From Paenirhodobacter hankyongi (GTDB taxonomy: Bacteria > Pseudomonadota > Alphaproteobacteria > Rhodobacterales > Rhodobacteraceae), in contig NZ_RCHI01000018.1 of the NCBI RefSeq assembly GCF_003664585.1, positions 18,948-82,947 on the forward strand: a stretch of DNA of 64,000 nucleotides. Direction: 5' to 3'. Positions 1 to 6,892 of this stretch are shown piece by piece. Numbering within the stretch: position 1 is the first letter of the stretch; each line of letters opens with the position of its first letter. The notes below the pieces were generated by a model. It had not been told where the DNA came from. It saw only the letters and a program-made list of their open reading frames with translations, and searched no databases. Position numbers and translations under genes: made by a program.

Positions 1-763
1 GCAGGTCCTCCACGATCTGCGATAGCTCTTGTATGTCTTTGCCGGTCTTGACCCACTCCGCCAATCTTGGTTTCCGACCAGTGCTTTGCCCGATGACGCT
101 CAAGCCAAAAGCGTTGAATGTTCGCACGGTGATCCGGTCGGCATTTTCTAGATGGCCGAGGCGTGCCTTAATACGCGCCGTGAGTTCCTGCTGCACCGAC
201 TTGTTGAAAGCCAGGATCAAGATCTGATCGGGTGTGGCGAGGCCTTCAGTCAGAGCATATCCGACACGAGCGACGATGGTCGATGTCTTTCCCGATCCCG
301 CAGCCGCAACGATCTGAACGGCATCGTCCATGCAGATACAACAATCCATTTGTTCATCTGTCAGAGGGTTGCGCTCCACCGACGAAAAAAAATGTTGCCG
401 TTTTTCTTTCTGCGTTTGGAGGAACGTTGCGTTGTGCTTTGAAAACTCGGATCGAAGCGCTTTCTCTAACCGTGGGTGCTCTGCGTTCGGCAGCGGGGTG
501 GCGCTACCATTCCGATGCGGCGGAAATCTACGGATGATTTCAGAGGCCAGGCCCTTGGGGATCCACCCAGTGGCATCGACCAAACCCGCCCACGTCTTGC
601 GCCACTCGGAAAAACCGGAATCCGGATTGATTTCGTAGGAGCGTTCTAGCTCCAGCAGGCTACGCCGAGCGGTAGCAGCGCCGTTTGAAATTGACGGCTT
701 TTTCTTTCCGCCCCCAAATAGTAATCCGCCAAGCAGCGTCGCCCCAATTAGCCACTCAATCAT
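1..763 (-). CDS. UvrD/Rep-family (helicase IV-like) DNA helicase, 3' part outside window
   Basis: A reverse-strand reading frame is open from an ATG at 763 to the window edge (about 254 codons), so the protein is cut by the window. It opens with a short hydrophobic stretch (residues 3-17) and a GGGKKK turn, suggesting a membrane-anchored N-terminus. Around residue 120 it reads HFFSSVERNPLTDEQ, a Q-motif-like segment typical of UvrD-type superfamily 1 helicases. The Walker A motif AAAGSGKTST follows, then LILAFNKSVQQEL (motif Ia). These features show an ATP-dependent 3'-5' DNA helicase fold. The helicase IV-like assignment rests on the N-terminal arrangement only. No partner gene is visible. 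Its role (repair, defence or element maintenance) is unknown. Confidence 0.8.
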   Translation of the reverse strand, partial: MIEWLIGATLLGGLLFGGGKKKPSISNGAATARRSLLELERSYEINPDSGFSEWRKTWAGLVDATGWIPKGLASEIIRRFPPHRNGSATPLPNAEHPRLEKALRSEFSKHNATFLQTQKEKRQHFFSSVERNPLTDEQMDCCICMDDAVQIVAAAGSGKTSTIVARVGYALTEGLATPDQILILAFNKSVQQELTARIKARLGHLENADRITVRTFNAFGLSVIGQSTGRKPRLAEWVKTGKDIQELSQIVEDL

Positions 764-1412
764 GGCTCGGTTCAAGTTCTGGTAGATTTAATCCCGGTAG
801 ATTCTCAGGCATTTTAATGTCTTTGTTGGATCGCTTCCGAAAAAAAGAAATCGCATCAACCTAATTTGGCGACGATTTCGGGCCGTGCTCGGAGTGGTCG
901 GCATGCGGACTATTGATGTTTGACTTCTTTCTACTTTCGTTTGCTACGCGCTATGTTGAGACATGCCATGCATGGCTCTGCATGGTTATGTGTGCAAGCA
1001 ACGCGTTAGGCTCTATCTAGACGAGATGTAGATGGCGGTTCAAGATCGTCCCCGCAAGTTGATCGTATGCGCGTCTCCTTGGCAAAGTTCCGGGCTCTTT
1101 CGGGAAGGCGTCGAGCTTTCCGGGCGGATGTAGCTTTTCAATTTCAGCTATCTGGGACATGGGGCGAGATGATCGTGGAGTGGCTTGTTGCACTGCAGCC
1201 TACATGAAAAGCCACTCTCTGCCCAGTTTCGGCGGAAAGCCGCCATTCCCTACGGACGCCCGGCAGGGTTTCGCTACCCGGTGAAATTCGTAATCGTTCG
1301 CGGCCACTGACCTGGAGCAGGCCGCAGCGCCTTACTACCCCATCATGTCATGCGCGACTAAAATAGTCGTAGTTCTGGCGCGCGTACCTGTCCGAATGGG
1401 AGGTGATCAATC
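764..1412. other. Intergenic stretch without a recognised gene
   Basis: About 650 bases separate the divergent helicase and XRE genes. I see no convincing coding frame and no tRNA-like fold. Scattered short palindromes occur, and the only site I would name is the operator-like palindrome at 1355-1369, listed separately. An AT-richer part (about 780-900) could carry the promoter of the helicase gene. Confidence 0.5.
1355..1369. promoter_or_regulatory. Palindromic operator candidate upstream of the XRE gene
   Basis: CGACTA-AAA-TAGTCG is a perfect 6-bp inverted repeat with a 3-bp spacer, 44 bp upstream of the XRE start codon. Small XRE repressors commonly bind such sites and regulate themselves. 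Binding here is inference. Confidence 0.5.
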
Positions 1413-1667
1413 ATGATCACCGCCCGACAATCCCGGGCTGCGCGCGCGTTGCTTGGCTGGACGCAGGAGACGCTCGCGGATGCCGCCCGCGTATCATTGA
1501 CTGCGCTCAAGCGCCTCGAATCCGAAAGCGGGCTCGAGGTCTATGAGAGCACGCGTGATCAGGTGCGCCGCGCGCTCGAGGCCGCGGGGATTGTGCTGCT
1601 TTCCACCGACAAGGGGGAAGGGGTGTTGTTGCTCAATGAGCGGAACCTGCAGGCGAGACCCCGATAA
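1413..1667 (+). CDS. XRE-family helix-turn-helix transcriptional regulator
   Basis: The 84-residue protein starts MITARQSRAARALLGWTQ, a signature of small XRE/Cro-type repressors common in alphaproteobacterial mobile elements. The helix-turn-helix covers roughly residues 5-60 (LADAARVSLTALKRLES is the recognition part). A GGAGGTG-like ribosome-binding site lies just upstream of the ATG. It is the first gene of the control block that continues into QseM-like, FseA-like and excisionase genes, so it probably represses transfer or excision functions. The palindrome 1355-1369 is a likely autoregulatory site. The family call is firm; the regulon is inferred from position. Confidence 0.85.
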   Translation: MITARQSRAARALLGWTQETLADAARVSLTALKRLESESGLEVYESTRDQVRRALEAAGIVLLSTDKGEGVLLLNERNLQARPR

Positions 1668-1750
1668 ATCGCCCTATTCAGGCGATACTTCGGGCCTATA
1701 CAAAACGACAACTGGTAAGGCGCGCGGGCTCCATGAGAGGCTTTGACCCC

Positions 1751-2017
1751 ATGGTTCAGGTCGATCCGACATTTCTCGATGACGCGCCCGGTGGCGACGA
1801 GGTCACTGCCTATGATCGTGCGCATATGGCGCTCTATCTGCGCCTGTTCGATGCAGCACAGGAAGGCGCGGACTGGCGCGAGGTCGTCGAGGTGCTGTTC
1901 GGCCTCGACCCAGGAGCCGAACCGGAACGGTGCCAGAACGTCTATGATAGTCACCTTGCTCGGGCCCGCTGGATGGTCCGGCAGGGGTTCCGGGAACTCG
2001 GCCAGCGGGACAGCTGA
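1751..2017 (+). CDS. QseM-like DUF2285 small protein (putative anti-activator)
   Basis: This 88-residue protein (94 if the ATG at 1733 is used) carries the pattern LTAYDRAHMALYLRLFDA in the variant VTAYDRAHM, then GADWREV and DSHLARARWMVRQGFREL. This is the pattern of the short DUF2285 proteins found next to the excision activator of tripartite and Tn4371-like elements. In ICEMlSym of Mesorhizobium loti R7A the equivalent protein QseM binds and blocks the activators TraR and FseA. I prefer the ATG at 1751 because GAGG lies 10 nt upstream. The next genes encode the FseA-like halves, which fits an anti-activator. Anti-activation itself is inference from family and position. Confidence 0.65.
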   Translation: MVQVDPTFLDDAPGGDEVTAYDRAHMALYLRLFDAAQEGADWREVVEVLFGLDPGAEPERCQNVYDSHLARARWMVRQGFRELGQRDS

Positions 2018-2035
2018 GCGCGAGGTGATGCCAAG

Positions 2036-2055
2036 GCGGCATCGCGCGATGCCGC
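2036..2055. repeat. 20-bp perfect palindrome between qseM-like and fseA-like genes
   Basis: The two 10-bp halves of this GC-rich stretch (centre GCGC, outer GCGG/CCGC) are exact reverse complements. It lies 19 bp after the qseM-like stop and 76 bp before the fseA-like start. It could be a DNA-binding site or a very stable RNA hairpin. There is no T-run, so it is not a standard terminator. Confidence 0.6.
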
Positions 2056-2130
2056 GGCGGGGGCTTCCGGAACTCAACCTCTGCGGGAAGCCTGAACGCC
2101 TTACGGTTTCAATGCGAACAGGGGGATGCC

Positions 2131-2430
2131 ATGGGATCGGCACCGACTGGTTGGCGCTCTGCGGCAGGTTACGACTACATCGAAACGCTGAGCGCGTCTG
2201 ATCTTGCCTGGGAGTGGCTTCGCCGCAATGACAGATACGCCGGGGACTACGCCGCATGCGCGGCGGCGGGCCCGGACCGCCAGGCGCTGAGAGAGCGCAT
2301 GCGGCGGGATTGGGGGGTGCGATTTCGCCGCCGATCCCGCGCTGCCTGCGCCGAAAGCCTCGGTCATCTGGGAGCCACGCGACGATACCAGCGTCGTGCT
2401 GCTGGAGCCGTCCCCCAGCTTGCTGGCTGA
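2131..2430 (+). CDS. FseA-like activator, upstream part (DUF6499 domain), frame 1
   Basis: The first half of a split DUF6499-DUF2285 regulator. Residues 5-40 (SAAGYDYIETLSASDLAWEWLRRN, with DRYAGDYAA) are the DUF6499 N-terminal domain. The frame stays sensible up to RRDWGVRF (TTT codon at 2323-2325) and then becomes arginine-rich and unlike the family until its stop at 2428-2430. The family-like continuation AADPALPAPK begins in the +1 frame at 2327. In R7A the excision activator FseA is made by +1 frameshifting between msi172 and msi171, and this layout matches. An AGGGGG ribosome-binding site precedes the ATG. Confidence 0.7.
   Translation: MGSAPTGWRSAAGYDYIETLSASDLAWEWLRRNDRYAGDYAACAAAGPDRQALRERMRRDWGVRFRRRSRAACAESLGHLGATRRYQRRAAGAVPQLAG
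2311..2330 (+). promoter_or_regulatory. Probable programmed +1 ribosomal frameshift site
   Basis: Frame 1 reads TGG GGG GTG CGA TTT C. Skipping one base after (or at) TTT moves into the frame GCC GCC GAT CCC GCG CTG, which restores the conserved family sequence WGVRF-AADPALP. TTT followed by C lets a phenylalanine tRNA slip +1 from UUU to UUC. Joining 2131-2325 to 2327-2896 gives about 254 residues, the usual length of single-frame DUF6499-DUF2285 proteins. A plain frameshift mutation or sequencing error would look the same. Confidence 0.55.
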
Positions 2431-2896
2431 TGAGAACGAGGCTTCCCTTCCCGTTGAAGGGCAGGTGGTATCCGAGGCCGAGTTGTCCCATGCGTTCCAT
2501 GATCTGGGCGGTGGGCAACGCCTGCAGGTGGTTTATTCCAAGGTGCTGAAGGCGCCGGTGGTGGCGGTGGTGCCACTCACGCGGGAGGGCTTCGACCGCC
2601 TGGAAGCGATCCATCGCTTGCTCGCGAGCCTGCACGGACGCACCGTGCCGCCGGACAGCCGGATCACGCCCCAGCAAAAGGCCCGCCTGCGCCGCATGTT
2701 GCAGGCCCATGATGGCCAGCGCTCGGGGGCTTCGCGGCGTGACATCGCCGCGGTGATCTTCCGCATGTCGCCGATCCGGCGCGACGAATGGCAAAGCGCC
2801 TCGCAACGTTATGCGGTCATGGCACTGTTGCGCGATGCGCAGGCGATGATCGAGGGCGGCTATCGGCGCTTGCTGCGCCATCGCCACCGCGGGTAA
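2396..2896 (+). CDS. FseA-like activator, downstream part (DUF2285 domain), +1 frame
   Basis: The second half of the split regulator. The frame is open from 2291 and contains only a GTG (2396) as a possible independent start. The DUF2285 domain covers roughly residues 70-160, with RITPQQKARLRRMLQAHD, GASRRDIAAVIF and the terminal MIEGGYRRLL, a pattern seen in excision activators and QseM-type proteins. No ribosome-binding site precedes 2396, which supports translation by frameshifting from the upstream half. In ICEMlSym the fused product FseA activates the excisionase gene rdfS, and an RdfS-like gene lies directly downstream here. Confidence 0.7.
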   Translation: MLLEPSPSLLADENEASLPVEGQVVSEAELSHAFHDLGGGQRLQVVYSKVLKAPVVAVVPLTREGFDRLEAIHRLLASLHGRTVPPDSRITPQQKARLRRMLQAHDGQRSGASRRDIAAVIFRMSPIRRDEWQSASQRYAVMALLRDAQAMIEGGYRRLLRHRHRG

Positions 2897-3029
2897 CGCG
2901 CCGGCTGTCCGCTGTGCGAATTAGCCTTCCCCATCTTCGCACTCCATCCCGCCGCGCCCGCTTCTCCATTCTGACCTCTGTCAGCCGCCGTTTCCCGGTG
3001 GTTTCCAGGATCAGCACGGAGACAACCCC

Positions 3030-3314
3030 ATGCCCGCAAATTCCCCCGAACTGCCGCCGCGCTACCTGCGCACCAAGGAGGCCGCCTATTTCCTGAGCCT
3101 CTCGGCGCGGACGCTGGAAAAGCACCGCACCTATGGCACCGGCCCGGCCTATCACAAGCTCGGTGGGCGCGTGGTCTATGCCATCGAGGATCTGCAAGCC
3201 TGGGTGGACCGTGGCTCCGTCACCTCCACAACCGATCCGCGCGGGGGGCAGGTTCTGCCCGCCAAGCGCCGGGTTCTGACGGTATTGCCGCCCTCCGGGC
3301 AACGCAGGCGTTGA
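3030..3314 (+). CDS. RdfS/AlpA-like excisionase (helix-turn-helix)
   Basis: A 94-residue winged-helix/MerR-like DNA-binding protein. Residues 12-45 read RYLRTKEAAYFLSLSARTLE then KHRTYGTGPAYHKLGG, with RVVYAIEDLQAW, the standard signature of excisionase-type proteins of this element family. The tail STTDPRGG..PAKR is also typical. In ICEMlSym the homolog RdfS directs integrase toward excision and represses other genes. It follows the FseA-like activator by 133 bp, the expected activator-target order. It precedes repA, so it may link excision with replication and transfer expression. Confidence 0.8.
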   Translation: MPANSPELPPRYLRTKEAAYFLSLSARTLEKHRTYGTGPAYHKLGGRVVYAIEDLQAWVDRGSVTSTTDPRGGQVLPAKRRVLTVLPPSGQRRR

Positions 3315-3330
3315 GTGTCCGGAGTTTCCC

Positions 3331-4449
3331 ATGATCAAGGTGCCTTCCGAACGCGGCCAACTCGATCTCGTCCGCGCGCTTCCCGGGGATTTCGCCCCGC
3401 GCGACGCGCAGGACCTGATGGCCTATCCCTTCTTCTCGCTCTCCAAATCCCGCCGCACCCGTCCGATCGAGTTCATCTCGGGCCGGGTCGAAATTCATGT
3501 CGAAGCGGTGCCAGATCATGGCATGGCCACGATCTGGGATGCCGATATTCTGATCTGGGCCGCGAGCCAGATCGTCGAGGCGCGTGACGAGGGGCTGCGC
3601 ACCTCGCGGCTCATGGCGGCAACGCCCTACGAGATCCTCACCTATATCGGCCGTGGCACATCGGTGCGCGATTATCACCGCCTGAAGGCGGCGCTCGACC
3701 GGCTGCAGTCGACCACGATTTGCACCACGATCCGCCAGTCCGCCGAGGGCCGGCGTCACCGGTTCTCCTGGATCAATGAGTGGCAGGAGCGCACCGACGG
3801 GGCAGGGCGGCCGGACGGGATCGAACTGGTGGTGCCTGACTGGTTCTACCGCGCGGTGCTCGAGGATGCGCTGATCCTGACCATCGACCCGGCCTATTTC
3901 GATCTCACCGGCGGGCTCGAACGCTGGCTTTACCGGATCGTGCGCAAGCATGGCGGGCGCCAGAAGGCGGGCTGGCGGTTCGAGTTCCGGCACCTGCATC
4001 GCAAATCCGGCAGCCTCTCGCCGTTCAAGCGCTTCGCCTTCGAGCTGCGCGAGATCATCCGCCGTCAGCCGTTGCCGGGTTATTGGCTGAGCCTTGAACG
4101 CGCACCACAGGGGCGCGTGTTGCTTGCCTTCGCCCCCTGTGGACAAACTGTGAATGGGATCGTGCCATCGGGAACCCGCACCCTCGTGCCATCGGGAACC
4201 GTCTCCTCGTGCTTTCGGGAACCCGGGCTGGGGTTAACCTCCGATGCCGCCGGTGAAAATCGCTCTCCTAACTTAGATTCTAACACAGATTCTAACCTTT
4301 GTAGGGCGCAGGCGATTGGGGATAACGTCGACAGTCCTGCCGAAAATCTCCGGAAATCCAACCGGCGCGGGGCGCAAACCACTACGGGTTCAGGCGATGA
4401 AACGTCGCCTCAGCTGCCGCTCGACCTCGGGCCGGAGGGCAGGGCATGA
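3331..4449 (+). CDS. repA: Replication initiator protein A (RPA family)
   Basis: A 372-residue protein. Residues 5-270 match the RepA/RPA initiator domain found in Tn4371-like elements and some plasmids (PRDAQDLMAYPFFSLSKSRR, then WDADILIWAASQIVEARDEG, YEILTYIGRGTSVRDY). It is expected to bind an origin and allow autonomous rolling or theta replication of the excised element. The C-terminal 110 residues are low-complexity, with repeated VPSGT and DSN words that come from iteron-like DNA repeats (4161-4296). The stop overlaps the DUF2840 start as ATGA, so the two are translationally coupled. A parA gene commonly present at this spot in relatives is absent. Confidence 0.85.
   Translation: MIKVPSERGQLDLVRALPGDFAPRDAQDLMAYPFFSLSKSRRTRPIEFISGRVEIHVEAVPDHGMATIWDADILIWAASQIVEARDEGLRTSRLMAATPYEILTYIGRGTSVRDYHRLKAALDRLQSTTICTTIRQSAEGRRHRFSWINEWQERTDGAGRPDGIELVVPDWFYRAVLEDALILTIDPAYFDLTGGLERWLYRIVRKHGGRQKAGWRFEFRHLHRKSGSLSPFKRFAFELREIIRRQPLPGYWLSLERAPQGRVLLAFAPCGQTVNGIVPSGTRTLVPSGTVSSCFREPGLGLTSDAAGENRSPNLDSNTDSNLCRAQAIGDNVDSPAENLRKSNRRGAQTTTGSGDETSPQLPLDLGPEGRA
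4161..4223 (+). repeat. Three iteron-like direct repeats inside repA
   Basis: CGTGCCATCGGGAACC occurs at 4161-4176 and 4185-4200, and a two-base variant (CGTGCTTTCGGGAACC) at 4208-4223, a 23-24 bp period or about two helical turns. Next to an initiator gene this is the pattern of RepA-binding iterons. They are translated in frame as VPSGT repeats. Confidence 0.6.
4261..4300 (+). repeat. AT-rich tract with AGATTCTAAC direct repeats, possible unwinding element
   Basis: AGATTCTAAC is repeated exactly at 4275-4284 and 4287-4296, in a locally AT-rich stretch within an otherwise GC-rich gene and 38 bp after the iterons. The arrangement resembles the DNA-unwinding part of an iteron origin. Origin function is inference. 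Confidence 0.45.
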
Positions 4450-4964
4450 GCATCGGGTTTTCCTCCTGCATGGCCGGACGTCCCCTGCCGGTCGATGCAC
4501 CGCAGGACGGCGCTTTGGTCGCACTGACCTGGCAGGAAGGGCGCATCGAACATTGGATCCGCTTCGGCCATCCGCATTACGAGCATTTTCTCGACAAGCA
4601 CAGCCGCTTGCTGGGCTTCGCGCCCGGCGCGATCTTCGGCTTCGTTCGCTGGGCTTCGAATGACTATGGCACCGTGTCGTCGCGCATCGACATCCTGCAG
4701 GCCGTCGATCGGTTCGCGCCCTATCAGACGCTGCCTTTCGTGCGCCCGGGCGGCGAGTTGCTTCTCTCCATCCATGGCTGGCCGAAGGTCGAGCGCGTGC
4801 TGCAACGCATCGACGCGATCATGGCGCTTTCGATCGATCCGGCCGCGGCCGCGCCGGACTATTGGCGACACCTGCACAACCGGCTGAGCGTGGGGCAGGA
4901 GGCTCATCCCTACACGCGGCTTCAGCACCGGGCCTGGCTCAAGCGCCGGAGTATCCTGCGATGA
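4446..4964 (+). CDS. DUF2840 family protein
   Basis: A 172-residue protein of the DUF2840 family, recognised by WQEGRIEHWIRFGHP, FGFVRWASNDYGTVSSRIDI and the C-terminal QEAHPYTRLQHRAWLKRR. No biochemical role is known. It is a constant member of the repA-traF segment of Tn4371-like elements. Its start overlaps the repA stop (ATGA) and its stop overlaps the traF start, so all three genes appear to be translated from one message. Confidence 0.8.
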   Translation: MSIGFSSCMAGRPLPVDAPQDGALVALTWQEGRIEHWIRFGHPHYEHFLDKHSRLLGFAPGAIFGFVRWASNDYGTVSSRIDILQAVDRFAPYQTLPFVRPGGELLLSIHGWPKVERVLQRIDAIMALSIDPAAAAPDYWRHLHNRLSVGQEAHPYTRLQHRAWLKRRSILR

Positions 4965-5572
4965 AACGGCATCGCTTGACGTTGCTCGTGGCCGCAGCCG
5001 CCGTTTCGCTTTTGGCCGCTCCGGCAGTTTTCTCGTGGTCGCCGCGTCTGGTCTGGAACGCCTCTGCCAGTGCGCCGATTGGCCTTTACCTCGCGCGCTC
5101 CCCGGGGCGCATCGAACGCGACCAATGGGTCGCGGTGCGACCGCCTGAGGGCCTCGCGGTCTTTCTCGATGAGCGGGGATATCTGCCCCGCGGCGTCCCG
5201 CTCATCAAGCGCGTTTTGGCGCTGCCCGGCACGGAGGTCTGCCGTACGGGGGATGCCATCACCGTCGGTGGAGCGTTCCAAGGGCAGGCGCAGGCGCGCG
5301 ACCGGCGGGGCCGTGCTCTGCCGGTCTGGCAGGGCTGCCAGGTGATCCCGGACGGCAGGATATTCCTGATGAACCCGGCGGCACCGGACAGTCTCGATGG
5401 ACGATATTTCGGGCCGCTTCCTGCCAGCGCCGTGACTGCCCGTCTGATCCCGCTCTGGACGGATGCAGGGCATGGCGCGGGTTTTACATGGCGCACCGAC
5501 GGCCCCCCGACCTCGATTTCCCCTCAGTTTCACCCCAGCAGAAAGGACCAAGCCCATGCCACAGATCGGTGA
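4961..5572 (+). CDS. traF: TraF conjugative-transfer signal peptidase (S26 family)
   Basis: A 203-residue S26-type serine protease with one N-terminal membrane segment (residues 7-25). The catalytic serine is in SASAPIGLY (about residue 37) and the lysine is in PLIKRVLALPG (about residue 81). In RP4 the TraF peptidase trims and cyclises the TrbC pilin, which is encoded downstream here. The ATG at 4961 overlaps the end of the DUF2840 gene (ATGA). A longer frame upstream exists but would add a non-family tail before the membrane anchor. Confidence 0.85.
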   Translation: MKRHRLTLLVAAAAVSLLAAPAVFSWSPRLVWNASASAPIGLYLARSPGRIERDQWVAVRPPEGLAVFLDERGYLPRGVPLIKRVLALPGTEVCRTGDAITVGGAFQGQAQARDRRGRALPVWQGCQVIPDGRIFLMNPAAPDSLDGRYFGPLPASAVTARLIPLWTDAGHGAGFTWRTDGPPTSISPQFHPSRKDQAHATDR

Positions 5573-5894
5573 ATTCACCCGCAACGCGGAAGGTTTCTTC
5601 GGGCGCGTCCAGACGCTCACGCTCGACCTCGAAGTCAGTATCACGCCCGCAGAGACGACGGACGCCGAGAACGCCCCGGATTACCGCCTGCATCATGGTT
5701 TGGAGGACGACGCGCGCGAGATCGGCGCCGCCTGGAGCCGCACGGGCGAGAAGGCCGGCGCTTACCTCTCGGTGCTGATCGACGACCCGATGCTCGCCCG
5801 TCCGATCCGCGCGCATCTCTTCCAGAACGGCAGCGACGCCAGCTCGTGGTCACTACACTGGAACCGCCCGCCGAAGCGCGACGAGAGGGGCTGA
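5556..5894 (+). CDS. DUF736 family protein
   Basis: A 112-residue protein beginning MPQIGEFTRNAEGFFGRVQT, the DUF736 signature. Internal DARE-IGAAWSRTGEKAGAYLSVLIDDP and the C-terminal LHWNRPPKRDE also fit. DUF736 proteins are small conserved partners of conjugation genes with no established function. The ATG at 5556 has AAAGGA at 5542-5547 as ribosome-binding site and overlaps the traF 3' end by 17 bp. Confidence 0.85.
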   Translation: MPQIGEFTRNAEGFFGRVQTLTLDLEVSITPAETTDAENAPDYRLHHGLEDDAREIGAAWSRTGEKAGAYLSVLIDDPMLARPIRAHLFQNGSDASSWSLHWNRPPKRDERG

Positions 5895-5897
5895 GCC

Positions 5898-6641
5898 ATG
5901 CCATGTTCGTACATGCGCCATGGCTCTTCACCTGCGGCGAGGGGGCGCGTCGGCCCCCGTCGCATCCTCCTTTGTCTTCTTTCCGGCCTGTATCTCGGCG
6001 TCATTCCGGGTGTGCCGGTGCTGGCCCAGAGCATGCCGGGGAGCCAGACCACTGCGCAGGATCCCTATGCCGCGTTGATTGCCGACGCGTCGCAGCGCTT
6101 TGCCCTGCCTGAGCGCTGGATCCGAGCGGTCATGCAAGTGGAAAGTGCGGGCAATCGGCGCGCCGTCTCGGCGGCTGGTGCGATGGGGCTGATGCAGATC
6201 ATGCCCGCGACCTGGGCGGAGCTGCGCCTGCGCCACCGTCTCGGCGCAGACCCGTTTGCACCGCGCGACAACATCCTTGCGGGCGCCGCCTATCTGCGTG
6301 AGCTGCTCGATCGCTACGGCTCGGTCGGGGCGATGCTGGCAGCCTATAACGCGGGGCCTGCGCGCTACGAGGACCATCTCGCCACCGGGCGAGCCTTGCC
6401 ACCTGAAACCCGCGCCTATGTCGCCACGCTGGTGCCGATGCTCAACGGTAGCGCACCGCTTCCGGCCATTCCCCGTGCTCCGGATTGGCGCGCTGCGCCG
6501 CTCTTCGTCGGTGTCTCCGATGCAGCCCCAGGGCAATCTGGCGACAGGTTGGCGGCCCCCTTGGACCCGCTCCGCGAACTCATTCCGGGCGCTGAAACCG
6601 GGCTGTTCGTCGCCCGATCTGACGAGCGGGGTGCTCCATGA
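5898..6641 (+). CDS. Lytic transglycosylase (SLT domain, VirB1-like)
   Basis: A 247-residue exported muramidase-like enzyme. Residues 20-44 form a signal peptide ending near VLAQS. The SLT domain has the catalytic glutamate in VMQVESAGN (about residue 81), followed by GAMGLMQIMPATW and LAAYNAGPARYED. It opens peptidoglycan locally so the transfer machine can be assembled. Its position between DUF736 and the relaxase is standard for this element family. The C-terminal 80 residues are variable. Confidence 0.88.
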   Translation: MPCSYMRHGSSPAARGRVGPRRILLCLLSGLYLGVIPGVPVLAQSMPGSQTTAQDPYAALIADASQRFALPERWIRAVMQVESAGNRRAVSAAGAMGLMQIMPATWAELRLRHRLGADPFAPRDNILAGAAYLRELLDRYGSVGAMLAAYNAGPARYEDHLATGRALPPETRAYVATLVPMLNGSAPLPAIPRAPDWRAAPLFVGVSDAAPGQSGDRLAAPLDPLRELIPGAETGLFVARSDERGAP

Positions 6642-6892
6642 GCCGGATCGGGCTGCAGAGTGGACGGGCGTGCGCACGGGCAAGATCGGCGGAAGGGCGG
6701 GCGGAAAAGAAAGGCGGGAAGGCAGGAGTGCAAGATAAAAGCGCCTGCCACGAACGCCGTAAGCCGCTGGCGCGGCACGGCTTTTCCTGTGCATGCGGAT
6801 CGGTCGCGGGCAGGTTGCCCGATTTTCCCCAAGGAATTCAACGCTTCGACATGCACAGCGCCATTGCGAGCTGGTTCGGAGCCCGCCCATGA
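6638..6892 (+). CDS. Small uncharacterised ORF coupled to transglycosylase and relaxase genes
   Basis: An 84-residue arginine- and glycine-rich frame (MSRIGLQSGRACARARSAEG at the start, ending SAIASWFGARP). I do not recognise a family. It overlaps the stop of the upstream gene and the start of the downstream gene, both as ATGA, which is what a translationally coupled gene would show. Composition is not convincingly protein-like, so it may be a spacer that merely stays open in GC-rich DNA. Confidence 0.35.
   Translation: MSRIGLQSGRACARARSAEGRAEKKGGKAGVQDKSACHERRKPLARHGFSCACGSVAGRLPDFPQGIQRFDMHSAIASWFGARP

Noticed and set aside
4952..4959. TATCCTGC, similar to the RP4 nic core
   Set aside because: It lies inside the DUF2840 coding end with no flanking inverted repeat of oriT type, and an 8-base match is expected by chance.
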